A DNA stretch of 64,000 bases from Prochilodus magdalenae (taxonomy: Eukaryota; Chordata; Actinopteri; Characiformes; Prochilodontidae). The DNA is taken from contig JAMWET010005002.1 in assembly GCA_024036415.1 (NCBI GenBank), forward strand, positions 799,001 to 863,000, given 5' to 3'. A model generated the notes under the pieces. That model had not been told where the DNA came from, ran no database searches, and was given only the letters and a program-made list of their open reading frames with translations. Position numbers and translations under genes: made by a program. How positions within the stretch are numbered: position 1 is the first letter of the stretch; each line of letters begins with the position of its first letter. Below are positions 52,686-64,000 of the stretch, in pieces.

Positions 52686-53863
52686 CACACGTGAACATAA
52701 TTGTTGGCACCCCTCGGTTAATGAGAGAAAAACCCACAATGGTAACAGGGATAATTTAAATCTGACAAAAGTAATAATAAATATAAATTCTATGAAAATG
52801 AACAAATTAATATTATTAAAGATATTGCTTTTCAACCATGCTTCAACTGAATTATTTAAAAAATAAACTCCTGAAACAGGCCTGGACAGAAATGATGGTA
52901 CTCCTAAAAATGGGACCAAAGGGACATGTTAAATCAAGGTGTGTTCACTAACTAGCATCACAGGTGTCTACAGTCTTGTAATCAGTCAGTGGGCCTATAT
53001 ATAGGGCTACAGGTAGTCACTGTGCTGTTTGGTGACAAGGTGTGTACCACACTCAACATGGACCAGAGGAAGCAAAGGAAAGAGTTGTCTCAGGACTTTA
53101 GAAAGAAAATTATAGACGAGCATGTTAAAGGTAAAGGTTATAAGATCATCTCCAAGCAGCTTGATGTTCCTGTGACTACAGCTGCATATATTATTCAGAA
53201 ATTTAAGATCCATGGCACTGTAGCCAACCTCCCTGGACGTGGACACAGGAGCAAAACTGATGACAAATCAAAGAGACGGATAATACGGTAACAAAAGAGC
53301 CAAGAAAAACTTCTAAAGAGATTAAAGGTGAACTTCAAGACTTGCAGGTCATGGGTCTTGCAACAGGATATAAAACACACATCTAAAAACACCCAAGAAT
53401 GGCTAAGAGGAAAACACTGGACTATTCTAAAGTGGCCTTCTATGAGCCCTGACCTAAATCCTATTGAGCATCTCGGAAGGAGCTGAAACATGCCGTCTGG
53501 AAAAGGTACCCTTCAAACCTGAGACAACTGGAGCAGTTTGCTCATGAGGAGTGGGCCAAAATACCTGCTGAGAGGTGCAGAAGTCTCATTGACAGATACA
53601 GGAATCGTTTGATTGCAGTGATTTCCTCTAAAGGTTGTGCAACAAAATATTAAGTTAAGGGTACCATCATTTCTGTCCAGGCCTGTTTCAGGTGTTTATT
53701 TTTTAAATAATTCTGTTGAAGCATGGTTGAAAAGCAATGTCTGACTTTCAATTGTTCATTTTCATAGAATTTTTTATTATTACTTTTGTCAGATTTATTT
53801 CTGTTACCATTGAGGGTTTTTCTTTCATTAACCGAGTGGTACCAACAATTTTGTCCACGTGTG
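52686..53863 (+). mobile_element. Tc1-like transposon G with inverted repeats of about 200 bp
   Basis: The two ends are long inverted relatives: CACACGTG, ATTGTTGG, CTCGGTTAATGA, GAAAAACCC, AATGGTAACAG, TCTGACAAAAGTAATAATAA, CCTGAAACAGGCCTGGACAG and AATGATGGTAC appear on the left at 52686-52905. Their complements appear in reverse order at 53659-53863. About 1.18 kb. Contains a deleted transposase remnant. Confidence 0.9.
53058..53650 (+). pseudogene. Tc1-like transposase remnant (family G), core deleted
   Basis: Begins MDQRKQRKELSQDFRKKI, followed by GKGYKIISKQLDVPVTTA and LPGRGHRSK, the paired helix-turn-helix DNA-binding half of a Tc1 transposase with the GRPR-like linker as GRGHR. TAA ends this frame at 53289. 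Past it, [16 protein letters not shown] (region of the second catalytic Asp) and [12 protein letters not shown] (third catalytic residue) follow within about 120 bases. The segment with the first catalytic Asp is therefore gone. Further frame breaks follow. Confidence 0.85.
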
Positions 53864-55747
53864 TAAGTGCTTCATATTTAGCTATAAAGTGCAGCTGTAC
53901 ATACCCTGGCAGTTTTTATATAAATTATAATGTACATTATTTTTAGTTTTAAAACTGTACTTATTATACTGAGTAAGTTAGCTGTAAATATGTAGCATGA
54001 GTTATATACATTTTTATGTGCATACAAAATATGTACCAGAAAATTACTTGTAACTACCACATATTACACATGTATTTACTAGTTTACTAGTTTACCAATT
54101 TCACTAGTTTACTTTTAATATCATATTTACTTTTATTGTCTTTAATGTTGTTTTTTATTTTGTTTACTTTAATTGATTGCTTTATTTGTTTACTTTTTAT
54201 ATTATAGTTGCTATTCCCTAATTTGCACATATATTCACTAGTTACATCCCATACCATAAAGTGGTGGAACATGCACATGTCTGATCACAGCTCAGCTCTT
54301 TGTGACGCTGTGACCCTTTATAATAAGACCTTGAAAAATGAGCTTTCTGAACAGTCAATGACCGATCAATGAACTGTAGTACCTTTAGTGGGAAAAGGGG
54401 AAATATTGTAAACGACCTGCATGCAGAGCTGCTGGTATGTGTGTTTATGTAAGAAGCTCATATGATTACACTGTTGACCTTTACTTGCTGAAAAATGCTA
54501 TTTAGTTTTTCTATGTCACAGGAGGATCTTTGAAAGGTATCTTTAGCCATTTTAGCGAGTGTGCGATGTTACATGTGCGTAATAAGAAGCACTCAGGGCC
54601 TTCTGTGGGAGCCCTGGGGGGCTTCTGAGAAGACCTAATGAGACTTCTGTGAAATACAAAAACCTCATGTCTGAAATGTTTTGTTCATTTTTATTAGATC
54701 AAGGTTCATACACTTCTTAAAGAGTAAAATTGCATGGACTCTGCACTTAATAAAATGTACTTGGATAAAATGAAATTTCGATGCCACACCATTAACATGA
54801 TGTCGGCTTCTTGCTACAGAGTGGATTGTTTTAGTTTCATCTTGGTAATTCACTTTCTCCACTGTTTGCACATTAAAAGATCTTCCAAAGTCCAAAGAAA
54901 GTTACCCCTTTGCTAATCGAGATTCTTGCTAGTCAGTTTGAGTAAACCAGCTGGTCTATGTGTAGCTACATTAGTCTCTGCTGTATTCTTTTCAGAGTTT
55001 TAAATGGGATGAAATGTGATGAGATGTGATTTTTCATGACTTTTCCTGGATTTTAATAACCGTATGAACCCTGTTTATTACAATGGTCATTCTTGTCACT
55101 CTGCAGGTGATACCGTGATACTTTTCATTACATTTTCATTACAGTTCAGCTGGAAACAAACAGATCCTAAATCCTTGGAAACCCCAATGGAAAATTATCC
55201 AACTGGGATTTTTCTAGATAGACACAGCCAAGTGAACACTCAGGACTTCAGGAACTGAACTGAAGGCCTAAAGTGTTAGACTAACCAGCATCACAATCAT
55301 GAACTGACAATCGAATCAACCAATTACAGTATACTTAGATTTCAAATAAGTGAGAACGGTTTTATTAGAGAACAGTGAGTACTGTAGGCCTTCTGGAAGT
55401 CATAGCCAGGCCACCATTTAGCCTGTGTGTATCAGTTAGATAAAAGTGGAAGCTGGAGCAGCTCTATTTCTAATTCGAGGTAAAATATATGTTTATACGC
55501 CAGGTAAGCTTCAATCAAAGTGCTGAATGTCAGTTTTAATGTAGATTACTCCACCCTGTTAATGTGAATAGCCTCTAGCGTAGTGCTACATGCTAGAGTC
55601 CATTTAGGGGCACTAGCAGAATTTTGCATTACCATAGAGCTGTTTTTAGTCTTTGACATTTAAAGTTTTGACATTTATGGTCTGAGCTGAAGGCCAAGTA
55701 CTAACAACCACAGTTTGCCACTGCCTGGAAGTGTATGTGAGACTTAC
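53864..55747. other. intron, nothing recognised
   Basis: Includes a loose TAGTTTACTAGTTTAC repeat near 54078-54110. No coding similarity noticed. Confidence 0.5.
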
Positions 55748-55874
55748 TTGAGCTTGCTGTTAGCCCGGTTGTAAGTGAACGAAGACGTTCTGCTGCTCAG
55801 CGCTGTCGGGGTCTTGATGACTGACTCAAGGGACGGACTCTTTCTCATCAGAGACGATGGCTTCAGCTCATCAC
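55748..55874 (-). CDS. specc1: specc1 internal exon, serine-rich linker with RKSPSLES motif
   Basis: This 127-bp exon follows a long pyrimidine tract ending TTTGCAG and stops at CAA|GTAAGT, a consensus donor. It encodes GDELKPSSLMRKSPSLES then VIKTPTALSSRTSSF and TYNRANSKL, leaving two bases of a codon completed at 48425. RKSPSLES and the terminal SKL are conserved at the matching place in human SPECC1 (from memory: LRKSPSLES and SKLSVERKDP). The stretch between them differs from human. About a third of the residues are Ser or Thr, so it is probably disordered and could be phosphorylated (RKSPS resembles basophilic and proline-directed kinase sites), which is inference. An intron of about 7.3 kb separates it from the next exon. 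Confidence 0.85.
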
Positions 55875-56639
55875 CTGCAAATGAGAGAAGCAGAGAGTGA
55901 GAGAAAGGCAGGAATAGAATAAAGCACAAAAGTGAAGTTGATTGGCTGATGGTGTGAGAGGGTTCAGCTTGGTTGCAGGATAATCACTGGTTCTCTGAAG
56001 GGATTCTCATTTTGTTAGAGTAGGTCCAGAGAAACCCAGTAAAACACATAAAGCATTCTCAAGCTAATGCCAAATAAAGCTCTCTGATAAAGGAATTCAT
56101 GTACCATTTTTCACCCACATTCATCTTTATTTATCAAAGGTGAGTACCGTCAACCAAAGAAATGACCTGATTTCACCTACAGTTGCATCATTTTTGGGGT
56201 CATGTCAGGATGTGATTGAACGGAATGGCTGAAATGATGTGTTAGTCTGTCATCAGAATCAATATCATTATTGGAACTTATAATGCCCATGTTAACAATA
56301 CAGCAAGAAAATATTAGTAGTACTTTCCTATCCCTTGCTGCCTAACACTGATGTATCAGTATGATAAACATGATACAGGTAATGTTATATGCTGTCGTGA
56401 CAGATTATGTCCAATAATATAACAATGGCAGTCACCATTATTGGTAACTGTCATGAAAGAGGAAGGTATGTTAAAAAACACAGTTGATAACTGTGAAAGC
56501 AACATAACACTGAATATTACTGAACAAAACGTATCAAGGAAAATCATGACAGCATATGATATCTACCCTCACATGTTTATGGCATGGTTATATTAATGCT
56601 ATGTAGCAGATATTAAGTAAAATGTAAAATACCAGTAAT
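55875..56639. other. 6.6-kb specc1 intron, 3' end; possible worn repeat
   Basis: Strong (CT)-type pyrimidine tract next to the acceptor (55875-55910 on the sense strand). 56380-56620 contains CATGACAG/CTGTCATG phrases in both orientations, perhaps a degraded palindromic element. Confidence 0.4.
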
Positions 56640-57350
56640 AATTTGGTAACTTTACTTGAACTTTACTACATAAACCCTTTATAATTCATTAAAGAATGTT
56701 TAAATCAACATTCATAAAGTGTACATGATTTACTTGCAATTAATATGGAGTACTATGCCATTTTACTGAGAGATATATTTTTCATCATGAAAGTCCTCTT
56801 TTATTATTTTTTGACAAAATATTTTTTTTCTAGACAGGCAAAATAAAAATGGAAAAGATGTGGAAACACATCTAACCCCTAAACATTTAAAAGGTCCATA
56901 CACTGTTTGGGAAAAATGATTCATCCTGAGTTTAAATGTTTTGGGGTTCGACGTGTATCATTAGAGGTCCGTTGAATGAAGCTTCTGGCACGATACAAAT
57001 TTGAAGATGACAAAGAGTAAAAAGGAGAAAGAATAACACACATCATAATACATAAAAGTCCAGACAAAAAGTGTCAAAGCACTTTCAGTCCAAAGGGCAG
57101 ATTTTTATTTCACCTGTCCAGAAATTAAACATTTCACTGAAAACAAAACTTTAAAAGTTTGTCAAAAAAATAAATGCGGACTTTTATTTTGAAAAAAATA
57201 TATATCTTTCCTTGAAATAGCATAGTAGTCTCTATAAATATCATGTAAAACATGCATACTTTATAAAGGTTGATTTAAAGATTCACTAATACATAATAAA
57301 ATGTTTATGTATGATGTTGTGAATGTGTTAGGTAGACACCCCTCAGGTCA
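56640..57350 (+). mobile_element. long-inverted-repeat element L, copy 1
   Basis: The left arm, 56655-56880 (TTTAAATCAACATTCATAAA, AGTACTATGCCATTT, GATATAT, TTTTTTGACAAA, CTAGACAGGCAAAATAAAAA), is matched in inverse order by the right arm at 57105-57350. Loop of about 220 bases with no coding content. Arms about 75% identical by eye. Confidence 0.72.
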
Positions 57351-58014
57351 AGTGCTACCAATGACACTTCAAAAAGAATTGCAGTGCACATGCATGGCCT
57401 GCATTGATGTTAAGCAACTGTGTTTGATGTGCTTGTTTTCTCCGTTCATATAAAAGTGGAAAACCACAAATGACGGATATTCCAACAAAACAACACAAGA
57501 TTCCCTCCATAATGACTGGATTTTTCCTCCCCCCTACACATTTCACAGAGTAGAAGACCTCAGTGGGTTTGTAATGCCAAAAATGAACTATGTGGCATCT
57601 TGTATTGTCTTGTTGGAATATCTGTAATTTTTTGACGTAAGACACACACACAAAAAACAGTTGCTAAACATCAGTGTAAGACACATGCATGTGAGCAATC
57701 CTTTCTGAGCACCAGTGTAATAGCACACACAGAAATCCTTGTATTAAATGGAAAGTAATTCAGACTGACTACAGGCAACATTGTAAATGTGAATGAGAAT
57801 TTGCCGTTATCAGCTCAGTAGCTGTAAATACCAAACGTCTGATAATCAGGCATGTGACCACAGAAGGTTTATCAGACCTAGCCCCAATTTCTAGATGGGA
57901 TGATATTGTCTAGATTTATGTCGCCTACTGTAAAATCAGCCCTTGTTCCTGATGGAGGTCCCTAATACTTCTAACAAATCCTAGCCCCAAAGGACAAGTT
58001 CAAAAACCAGTAAG
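57351..58014. other. intron between element L copies, nothing recognised
   Basis: CACTTGTAT/CACATGCATG phrases only; no element identified. Confidence 0.45.
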
Positions 58015-58995
58015 GCTTTACCTGCAGGGTGTCTACAAAGCACCTTCATAACACTTTATAACATATTCATGAATCTAGTGTTAGGGGTCTTGCCTAAGGA
58101 CTCGTATTGGTGTGGCACAGCACAGTCACCCACATGTGGCGGGTCGTGGTATTGTTCACTGGGCTACACCAACCACATGAAGCCATACACCATATTAATA
58201 TGAAGTACTATGTCATCTGATTAAAAGACTTTTCTTCCAAAATAAAAATAATCCAAAATGTATTATTTCAACAAACCATTTTCAGTGAAATGTCTAATTT
58301 TCAAACAGGCAAAATGCAAATGACCTGGCTTTACCCCCTCGTCTAAAGACTAGGCTTTCAACTTATTTTGCAACTATTGTTGCTCGCGCTCCTTTCTACT
58401 CTTTGTCTTTAAATTTGTATTGTGCCACAGGGTTCATTCAACAGCCCATACACAGTTTAGAGTTAAGTTTTTGGGGGTTTAAAGCCCATTCCCGTGGTTT
58501 TATTTTTAGTGATGTTCTACCTCAATTATGGTATTGGAGAAAGCACATGTATAATTGTGCTAACTTAATAAGCTTAATAGCATTTTCCTCAACAGTGTAC
58601 AGACTGTTGAATTAACATTTAGGCAAAATATATATAGAAGAAATATAGAAGAAAATAAAAGCACATCAGGAGAAAGAACAGCAAAATATAAATGCTAAAA
58701 AAAACAATTAAAAGATAAGTTTGGATGGTCTAGACAAAAAGTGTCTAAATGCCTAAAAGTGAAGGGGGTGTTTTGTCTGTCCAGTACAAGCAATTCAGTA
58801 AAAACAATATGAACTAAAGAAAGAAAAATAAAAGAAACTATTATTTTGAAAAATGTATTTCACTAAAATGACATAGTACTCCATATTAATATCATGGTAA
58901 AGATGCACACTCTATGAATCTCCTTTTAAGCATCCATGAAGAGTTGGATGTTATAAATGTGCTATGTAGATACTTGTCCAGCAAAGTGTGGGAAT
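58015..58995 (+). mobile_element. long-inverted-repeat element L, copy 2, with a nested 100-bp insert
   Basis: Left arm (GGGTGTCTACAAAGCACCTT, CATAACA, then AAGTACTATGTCATCTG, TTTTCAGTGAAATGTCTAAT) is the inverse of the right arm at 58725-58995 (CATAGTACTCC, TATCATGGTAAAGATGCACA, TTATAAATGTGCTATGTAGA). The same arm sequences occur in copy 1. About 58081-58182 (GGGGTCTTGCCTAAGGACTC to CAACCACATG) is absent from the other arms and looks like a small nested insert. Confidence 0.7.
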
Positions 58996-60769
58996 TCAAA
59001 TGAGATTTATACTGTTGTAAAGTCTGAAGTTAAAGGACTTTATTTTTCTTAATACTCATTTAAATAAACAGAATGTTGAGATTTGAGCCATCAGATCTGA
59101 TTTCCACAAAGTCACACCCTCAGAGACATATAACTAGTTCCAATTTTCTTTGGGCAAATAAGTCAGGTTCAACCGATTTATTGCCGATTGATTTGGGCGC
59201 TTGTTTGAGGGTCACTGGGACTTTCCTGTATGACTGTATGTAAAAGTTTGAAAACTATGGATATTGAGTAAATTACATGGTTTGTTGATGTTCTAGGCGA
59301 TACAAAGTTCACATCCTCAACAACAGTGGTTCTCAAAGTGGGGAACAGCAAACAAAGCTGGAGGCCTGGCAGTTCACTTCTTTATTCATTTATTCTTCAT
59401 TTTATTTCATTAGCTGCCCCCATACTTCTACAGGTACTGGATAGCGCTGTGCTGTGGTAACACATGCATGAGTGATGAGTGAGTAGGATATTTACAATAT
59501 CCAACACATTACAGGTATGTGCTCTAACAGGTGTTTTGCTCTTTATGTGTTATTATTGAAGAATGTGTATCAATCTAGTCCATTCTGGAGCCACTAACAT
59601 TCAGTCTGTGCGAAATACACATTTCCTCTTTTTGTGTTCTCTCTTTCCACTCCAACTCTCTTGGGAAACTCTTTGGAAACTCTCTTTTAGAGGTGTCACA
59701 GGCATTCTAACAGCCACTAGGCTGTGAAAGACCAACTGGGTGAACCAAACTGCTACAGCGCCCCCTGTGGCAGAGCAGCCCTGGACCTCTAGTTAGTTAA
59801 GAACACCAAAGACAGAAGCTGATTGCGGGTGAAGGAGCTCAGGTATGCTCTAGTTGTATTTGAATGTCTATTTGCCCTTAACAGACAGCTTAACATCACA
59901 ATACGTTTATTTACAGGAACAACATTTTGGTTTTGGGAAATTCAGGGGAGGTTAATCAAGCTGTTCCAGACCTCGCTGGTCCAGTGCCCTGTTTTCGTGA
60001 TGGATTAGCTTGTTTCATTTTGGTTGTGTGTTTCTAGATCTGGTTTGAGGCATAAGGCTGTTGAAACTGATTTTATAAATTTGTTTGTCTTGCATAAACA
60101 GCACAGCAATATGCAAAGGCGTAGACAGCAGGATCTTAAATGTCTGAAGGGGTCCAGCATAATATCATAATACATTCAGAGGCGGTTAATTAGGGTTTCC
60201 CCTGCAAAAAGTTTGGGTAACACTGCTCTGTGACAAACAGATTTAAATATGTACATTTTTGGCTATTTTTGGGCATAATTTAGATGTACTAATTGAATTT
60301 AGTCAACAGGATCAAAACTATAACACATCATATGTGCCAGAACCTTTTTTTTTGTTTTCAGTATACTAAATTCTGGAAATAAACAGTAACAGTATTAAAA
60401 AGGAGCAGGAGTCTGCAGTCTCTCTACAGTGTGTTAACATATTTTCCCCTTAGAAAACCAAGATAGCATATAAACCTACATGCCCAAACTTTTGCACTCA
60501 ACTTTAGGTGTGACTTCTTCTGTCAGACCCAATCATGCACCAGCCCATTCAATTCCAAAGTTCTAATTCCCTGTCACCAGACATCCAATTGGAACTCAAG
60601 ACTTAGAATACCGACCTCAGTGCTGGGATTGTTTGATAATCAGTGTTCTGTGACCGTATGGATTTCACAGCACGCAACAGTGGCTCTTTTTCCCTTTTAT
60701 TGACGTATACCTGCGTATATTAGGGTTATGTAAGTGATGTAAATGAGGGTCATTTGGAGGATACCGTTT
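58996..60769. other. intron; dispersed repeat S1 copy 2 at 59705-59835
   Basis: 59705-59835 matches 7265-7395 in the same orientation. No other element recognised in this stretch. Confidence 0.5.
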
Positions 60770-61498
60770 ACAATGTGTAGATAAAGTGCTCCAGCACGCC
60801 AAAGGGTGGTGAAAACTGCCCAGCGCCTCACAGGCACCCAGTTACCCAGCATCAAGAATATTTACTATAAGCGGCGCCTGGGCAAAGCAAGAAGCATAAT
60901 CAAAGAAGGTTTCTCATTCTAATCACAGACTTTTTACCCTTCTCCCATCTGGCAGGCGGTACAGGAACCTATGTTCCGCACCAGCAGGCTCAGGAGAAGC
61001 TTCTTTCCTGAAGACCCTATGACCCTGCTGAACTCCACCCGGCCACTTTAACAGCATCATTGAACTTGCTGCCCCGAACTGTACTTTATGCCTTAATGCA
61101 CTAATCTTATCTGCACAATTACTGGACATACTGTATACAAACTCACTGTTATGCTACCTTTACTCTGCATACATACCATTTTCTACATTTGTGGTCTTTC
61201 GGTACACATGACCTACACTGTAATCTCTCCACTCACTCACTGTGTATTTACATTTATATACATTTTAACGTCTGTATATTTTACCACCCCACTGTTCATA
61301 ACTGTACATACTGTAACATCTACATTGCTTGCAATTGTATATCCTGCACTTTATATGCAAGTTATACTATATTTTGCACTTCTGGTTGAATACTAACTGC
61401 ATTTCATTGGCTCTGTACCTGTACTCTGCACAGTGACAATGAAGTTGAATCTAATCTAATCTAATCTAATCTAATCTAATCTAATCTAATCTAATCTA
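60770..61498 (+). mobile_element. LINE 3' portion with (TAATC)n tail
   Basis: 60940-60985 codes for LFTLLPSGRRYRNL, a hallmark of the C-terminal tail of one group of fish LINE reverse-transcriptase proteins; before it TGTQLPSIK-type remains can be read with gaps. A long 3' untranslated region rich in TACACTGTA-like phrases follows, ending GTGACAATGAAGTTGAATC and about ten copies of TAATC to 61498. Coding part frameshifted. Confidence 0.78.
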
Positions 61499-62487
61499 AA
61501 TGGGCACTAGTGCAAGCATGTTTGCTTCCATCCAGCATAAGCTGACTCATAATTTTCTACTCATCTCAATGCCATACGATGAATCTGTATGTCACTCTGG
61601 GCGCTCCAAAACTCTGCTTATTATTGTAATACAAGCTGAACAGTTAGACAACGTAGTTTCAGTATTGAGTCAATTTACTGTGAAAGCCCCAGCAGAGACA
61701 TATAACATGAGCAGAGACAGCTGAGTCTGAGTCATGTCTTAAGTTATGTTCTGAGTCCTGCTGAGAGCATAAGAAATGTCAAGCTCACAGGGGGAACCTA
61801 GTCATGAACAACATACAACTGAACTATGGCACGATGCACATACAAAACACTCAAATCAGACTGAACCCAGTGGCTGTAATCAGAGGTGCCACTAACTGGG
61901 TTCATTTACTCTGCTACACATAGTTACGTAAGTGCACTTCCCTTACTATACTATTTTTAGGAATATGTTGTGCTATGAACTGCAACCACCATATTCAAAT
62001 TGAAAAAAATAAAATAAAATCCTGTGGCCATGCCTCGAGTTGTTAGTTCTGAGATTTGGCTTTGGCCTAAAATACATTTATTTAATCTATTTATGCCAGA
62101 TATTTACATGAAGGGTTTCTAAGGTGAAATAGTCCCCCAGACTCTTCTACCAAGATTAGTATTCCATATAAAAACATTTCTGGATAGTACTTAAAGATAT
62201 ATATTTGCATTATGGCTATATTAGACTTCGAGATCCTCAGTTCCGTTCATATCACCTTTATTGCGAACACACAAGCGGTGGTAAGCTTCTCTGCAGGGGA
62301 CACCAAACTGCTCTATTGTTCCTTGTTTCTATTAGGTTATTACTGCTCATTCCTGCCAATATTATATTTGGTTGTTGATGTTCATGGTCCTTGGTCCAGA
62401 ACAGTCCTTCCTCGGGATAAGAAGGTTTGTAATAACAGCACACTGGCTCACTCAGTAAAGTAAAAGTTGGAATTGTGAAATGATTAC
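61499..62487. other. intron, nothing recognised
   Basis: No repeat or coding similarity noticed. Confidence 0.5.
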
Positions 62488-62560
62488 CTGGGTGTGGGAA
62501 ATCTCCAAGGTTGATTCTTCTTTCCAAGGTTTTGGACAGTGGCTTGATACCTGAATGCCT
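62488..62560 (-). CDS. specc1: specc1 internal exon, linker
   Basis: This 73-bp block encodes RHSGIKPLSKTLERRINLGD followed by FPHP and one base of a glycine codon. It lies between a TCTATCACAG acceptor and a CAG|GTAATC donor. It continues the previous exon without a frame break: SPIQ then RHS, as in human SPECC1 where the linker reads SPMQRHS. After RHS it diverges strongly from the mammalian sequence, as expected for a disordered linker. It ends in phase 1 and the codon is completed at 55874. No domain can be recognised; charged residues (KTLERR) suggest a short surface helix at most. The exon is so short that it is recognisable only through its neighbours and splice sites. Confidence 0.8.
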
Positions 62561-63740
62561 CTGTGATAGAAAATACATCACAGCCTTCATTCATTCATAG
62601 GCTTAAGTTACCAGTTTAGTAGACACATCAACTTTGCACCTACACAAATAGGTCATTTCGACAGGTACACCTACCATAGCATACATTGTAAGTTTATGGT
62701 CATTTACTGTAGGCCATCTGTTGCTGGACAGGCACCATGTACTATCAGCAAAAGAGCTATTCAAGGTACCAACAGGAGCCAACAGTGTGATTATTGTGAA
62801 GCACCACTGCTCTAATAGAGGGCTAATAACTCCCATTTTTTCAGCCTGCTAAAAGTGAGCGAGTGAGTGAGTTTAAAAGTTATTTGATGTTTAAGAGTAG
62901 TGCAACCCCTTCTTCAGTTTCCTCAATATGCCATCAAAAGACACAACCAACTAAACCAACTAATGGTTACACTTCACAGCTCCAGCTGATGAGAGTCCTG
63001 ATATACAACATATACTCTTGCTGTACCACAGTATTATATCTCTCCATATCTCCACCTCTAATATATATTTAGTGGTGTAAAAACGTGATCTCTTTTTCTG
63101 CACAGTGTAAAAGCTCTAGCTCTCCTTTCAGTGAATATTCATGATGGACAGACCAATAGAATTGCTCCAAACCTGCTTAGAAATAAACCTTGTTCTATAT
63201 CAGCCTTCACTGCAGGTTGAGAAAGCTGTTTCCTCTTACTGTAAAGTTCCATTTTGGAGGTTTTTAAGGTGGACTGCATAATTACAAAAATGCTATTTTA
63301 GTTTGGTGTCTTCACTTTTATTCTAAAGTAAAACATTAAGCTAAAGGGAGAACCTTCTATAAGCAGCTGTGTCTATAGTCTGGACAGGTACTGTACACTA
63401 ATACACATTGAAAACCCCCCTCTTTTTATAAAAGTGTTCAGGACCACTACATATTGTGTGGCCAGTGAATAATTGTCAGCACAGCAATGACACAGTACTG
63501 CTGGGGTTTTTACATACTTCAGTTTTGCTGATGGATATGAATATTCAGCTATTGGTCAGAAAAAGGTAGAGGAAAGGATGAGTAACACAAACTGTGCATG
63601 GAAAAAGATGAGCTTCAGTATCTTCAGTAACTCTACACCTACAAGGTGCACCAGGATGGTAGGTGTGTCTAATTAAAGTATTAATAAAGAGACATTATTA
63701 TTTCCCCCACGTTTCCAATGTATCACAGTATTTTCTGTAC
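62561..63740. other. 1.2-kb specc1 intron; worn element K copy at 63380-63690
   Basis: TACTGCTGGGGTTTTTACA and CTACACCTACAAGGTGCACC followed by GGTAGGTGTGTCTAATTA match parts of element K (compare 42440-42490 and 31190-31225). The rest shows nothing recognised. Confidence 0.45.
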
Positions 63741-63841
63741 CTGTATGGGCGAGACAGCAGCAGCAGGAGCGGTACGGACCGGTATTCCACTTAGTGGGCT
63801 TCTGGGAGATGAATGCATCTGGACTGTGCTGCCAGGTCCAT
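63741..63841 (-). CDS. specc1: specc1 (cytospin-B) internal exon, linker upstream of CH domain
   Basis: Read on the minus strand, this 101-bp block follows an acceptor (TTCTTTTAG) and ends CAG before a GTACAG donor. It starts with two bases completing a codon, then encodes 33 residues including [18 protein letters not shown] and ending SPIQ. From memory of the family, human SPECC1 has nearly the same segment, whereas the paralogue SPECC1L has a different version (SPSPMKTPPAAAVSP), so this exon is my main reason for choosing SPECC1. The segment is a proline/serine-rich linker between the coiled coils and the C-terminal CH domain; no catalytic role is expected. It joins in frame (phase 0) to the block at 62488-62560. 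Upstream exons lie beyond the window. Seen: frame and splice sites. Known: the family match. The teleost paralogue assignment is inferred. Confidence 0.88.
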
Positions 63842-64000
63842 CTAAAAGAAATATTTGGCTCAGTATTTCCTATAAAACATGGTAATAAAAAGCTGAAGAT
63901 GAAGAGCGTATGGATCCAAAGTTCAACTTTAAAAGGGTTTAAGATTGAAAGGAGTTCAATTTAGTAATATAAGCAATTTCTGGACCCACTTTTTTTTTTT
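63842..64000 (-). other. specc1 intron, upstream side
   Basis: Acceptor side of the intron before the exon at 63741-63841; ends in a T run at the window edge. Confidence 0.6.

Overview
The window is animal nuclear DNA, almost certainly from a teleost fish. No bacterial-style operon is present. Five short blocks on the minus strand, each bounded by AG acceptor and GT donor dinucleotides, join in frame into one stretch of 521 coding bases. The spliced product matches the C-terminal part of SPECC1 (cytospin-B), a coiled-coil protein with a C-terminal calponin-homology (CH) domain. The fish assignment rests on the repeats: Tc1/mariner transposons, fish-type LINE 3' ends with short tandem tails, and dispersed elements familiar from teleosts, perhaps otophysan (the order is a guess).

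Transcription of the gene runs from high to low coordinates. Exons lie at 63741-63841, 62488-62560, 55748-55874, 48323-48425 and 650-766. The first three encode the serine/proline-rich linker before the CH domain. The last two encode the start of the CH domain. The remaining CH-domain exon(s) and stop codon lie beyond position 1, and the coiled-coil exons lie beyond 64000. The introns are about 1.2, 6.6, 7.3 and 47.6 kb; the 47.6-kb one (767-48322) holds most of the window.

Everything else recognised is intronic repeat. At least six distinguishable Tc1-like families occur as relics. The best preserved (38116-39597) keeps its terminal inverted repeats but has a broken transposase. A 5'-truncated LINE (25429-27043) keeps an open reverse-transcriptase frame, a tetranucleotide tail and a 7-bp target duplication, so it looks recent. 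Older LINE pieces lie at 12285-12500, 44640-46335, 50372-50811 and 60770-61498. Two are nested with transposons in ways that give relative insertion ages. Non-autonomous elements with long inverted repeats sit at 41753-42720, 56640-57350 and 58015-58995.

The most distinctive structure is a pair of minisatellites built from the same 54-bp unit in opposite orientation, at 13669-14420 and 43197-44581, both inside the 47.6-kb intron. They could pair in the pre-mRNA. The array at 13669-14420 also places about 27 copies of GTAAGT, the intronic half of a 5' splice site, on the sense strand. I found no complete protein-coding gene, tRNA, rRNA or CRISPR array, and nothing that amounts to a new multi-gene system.
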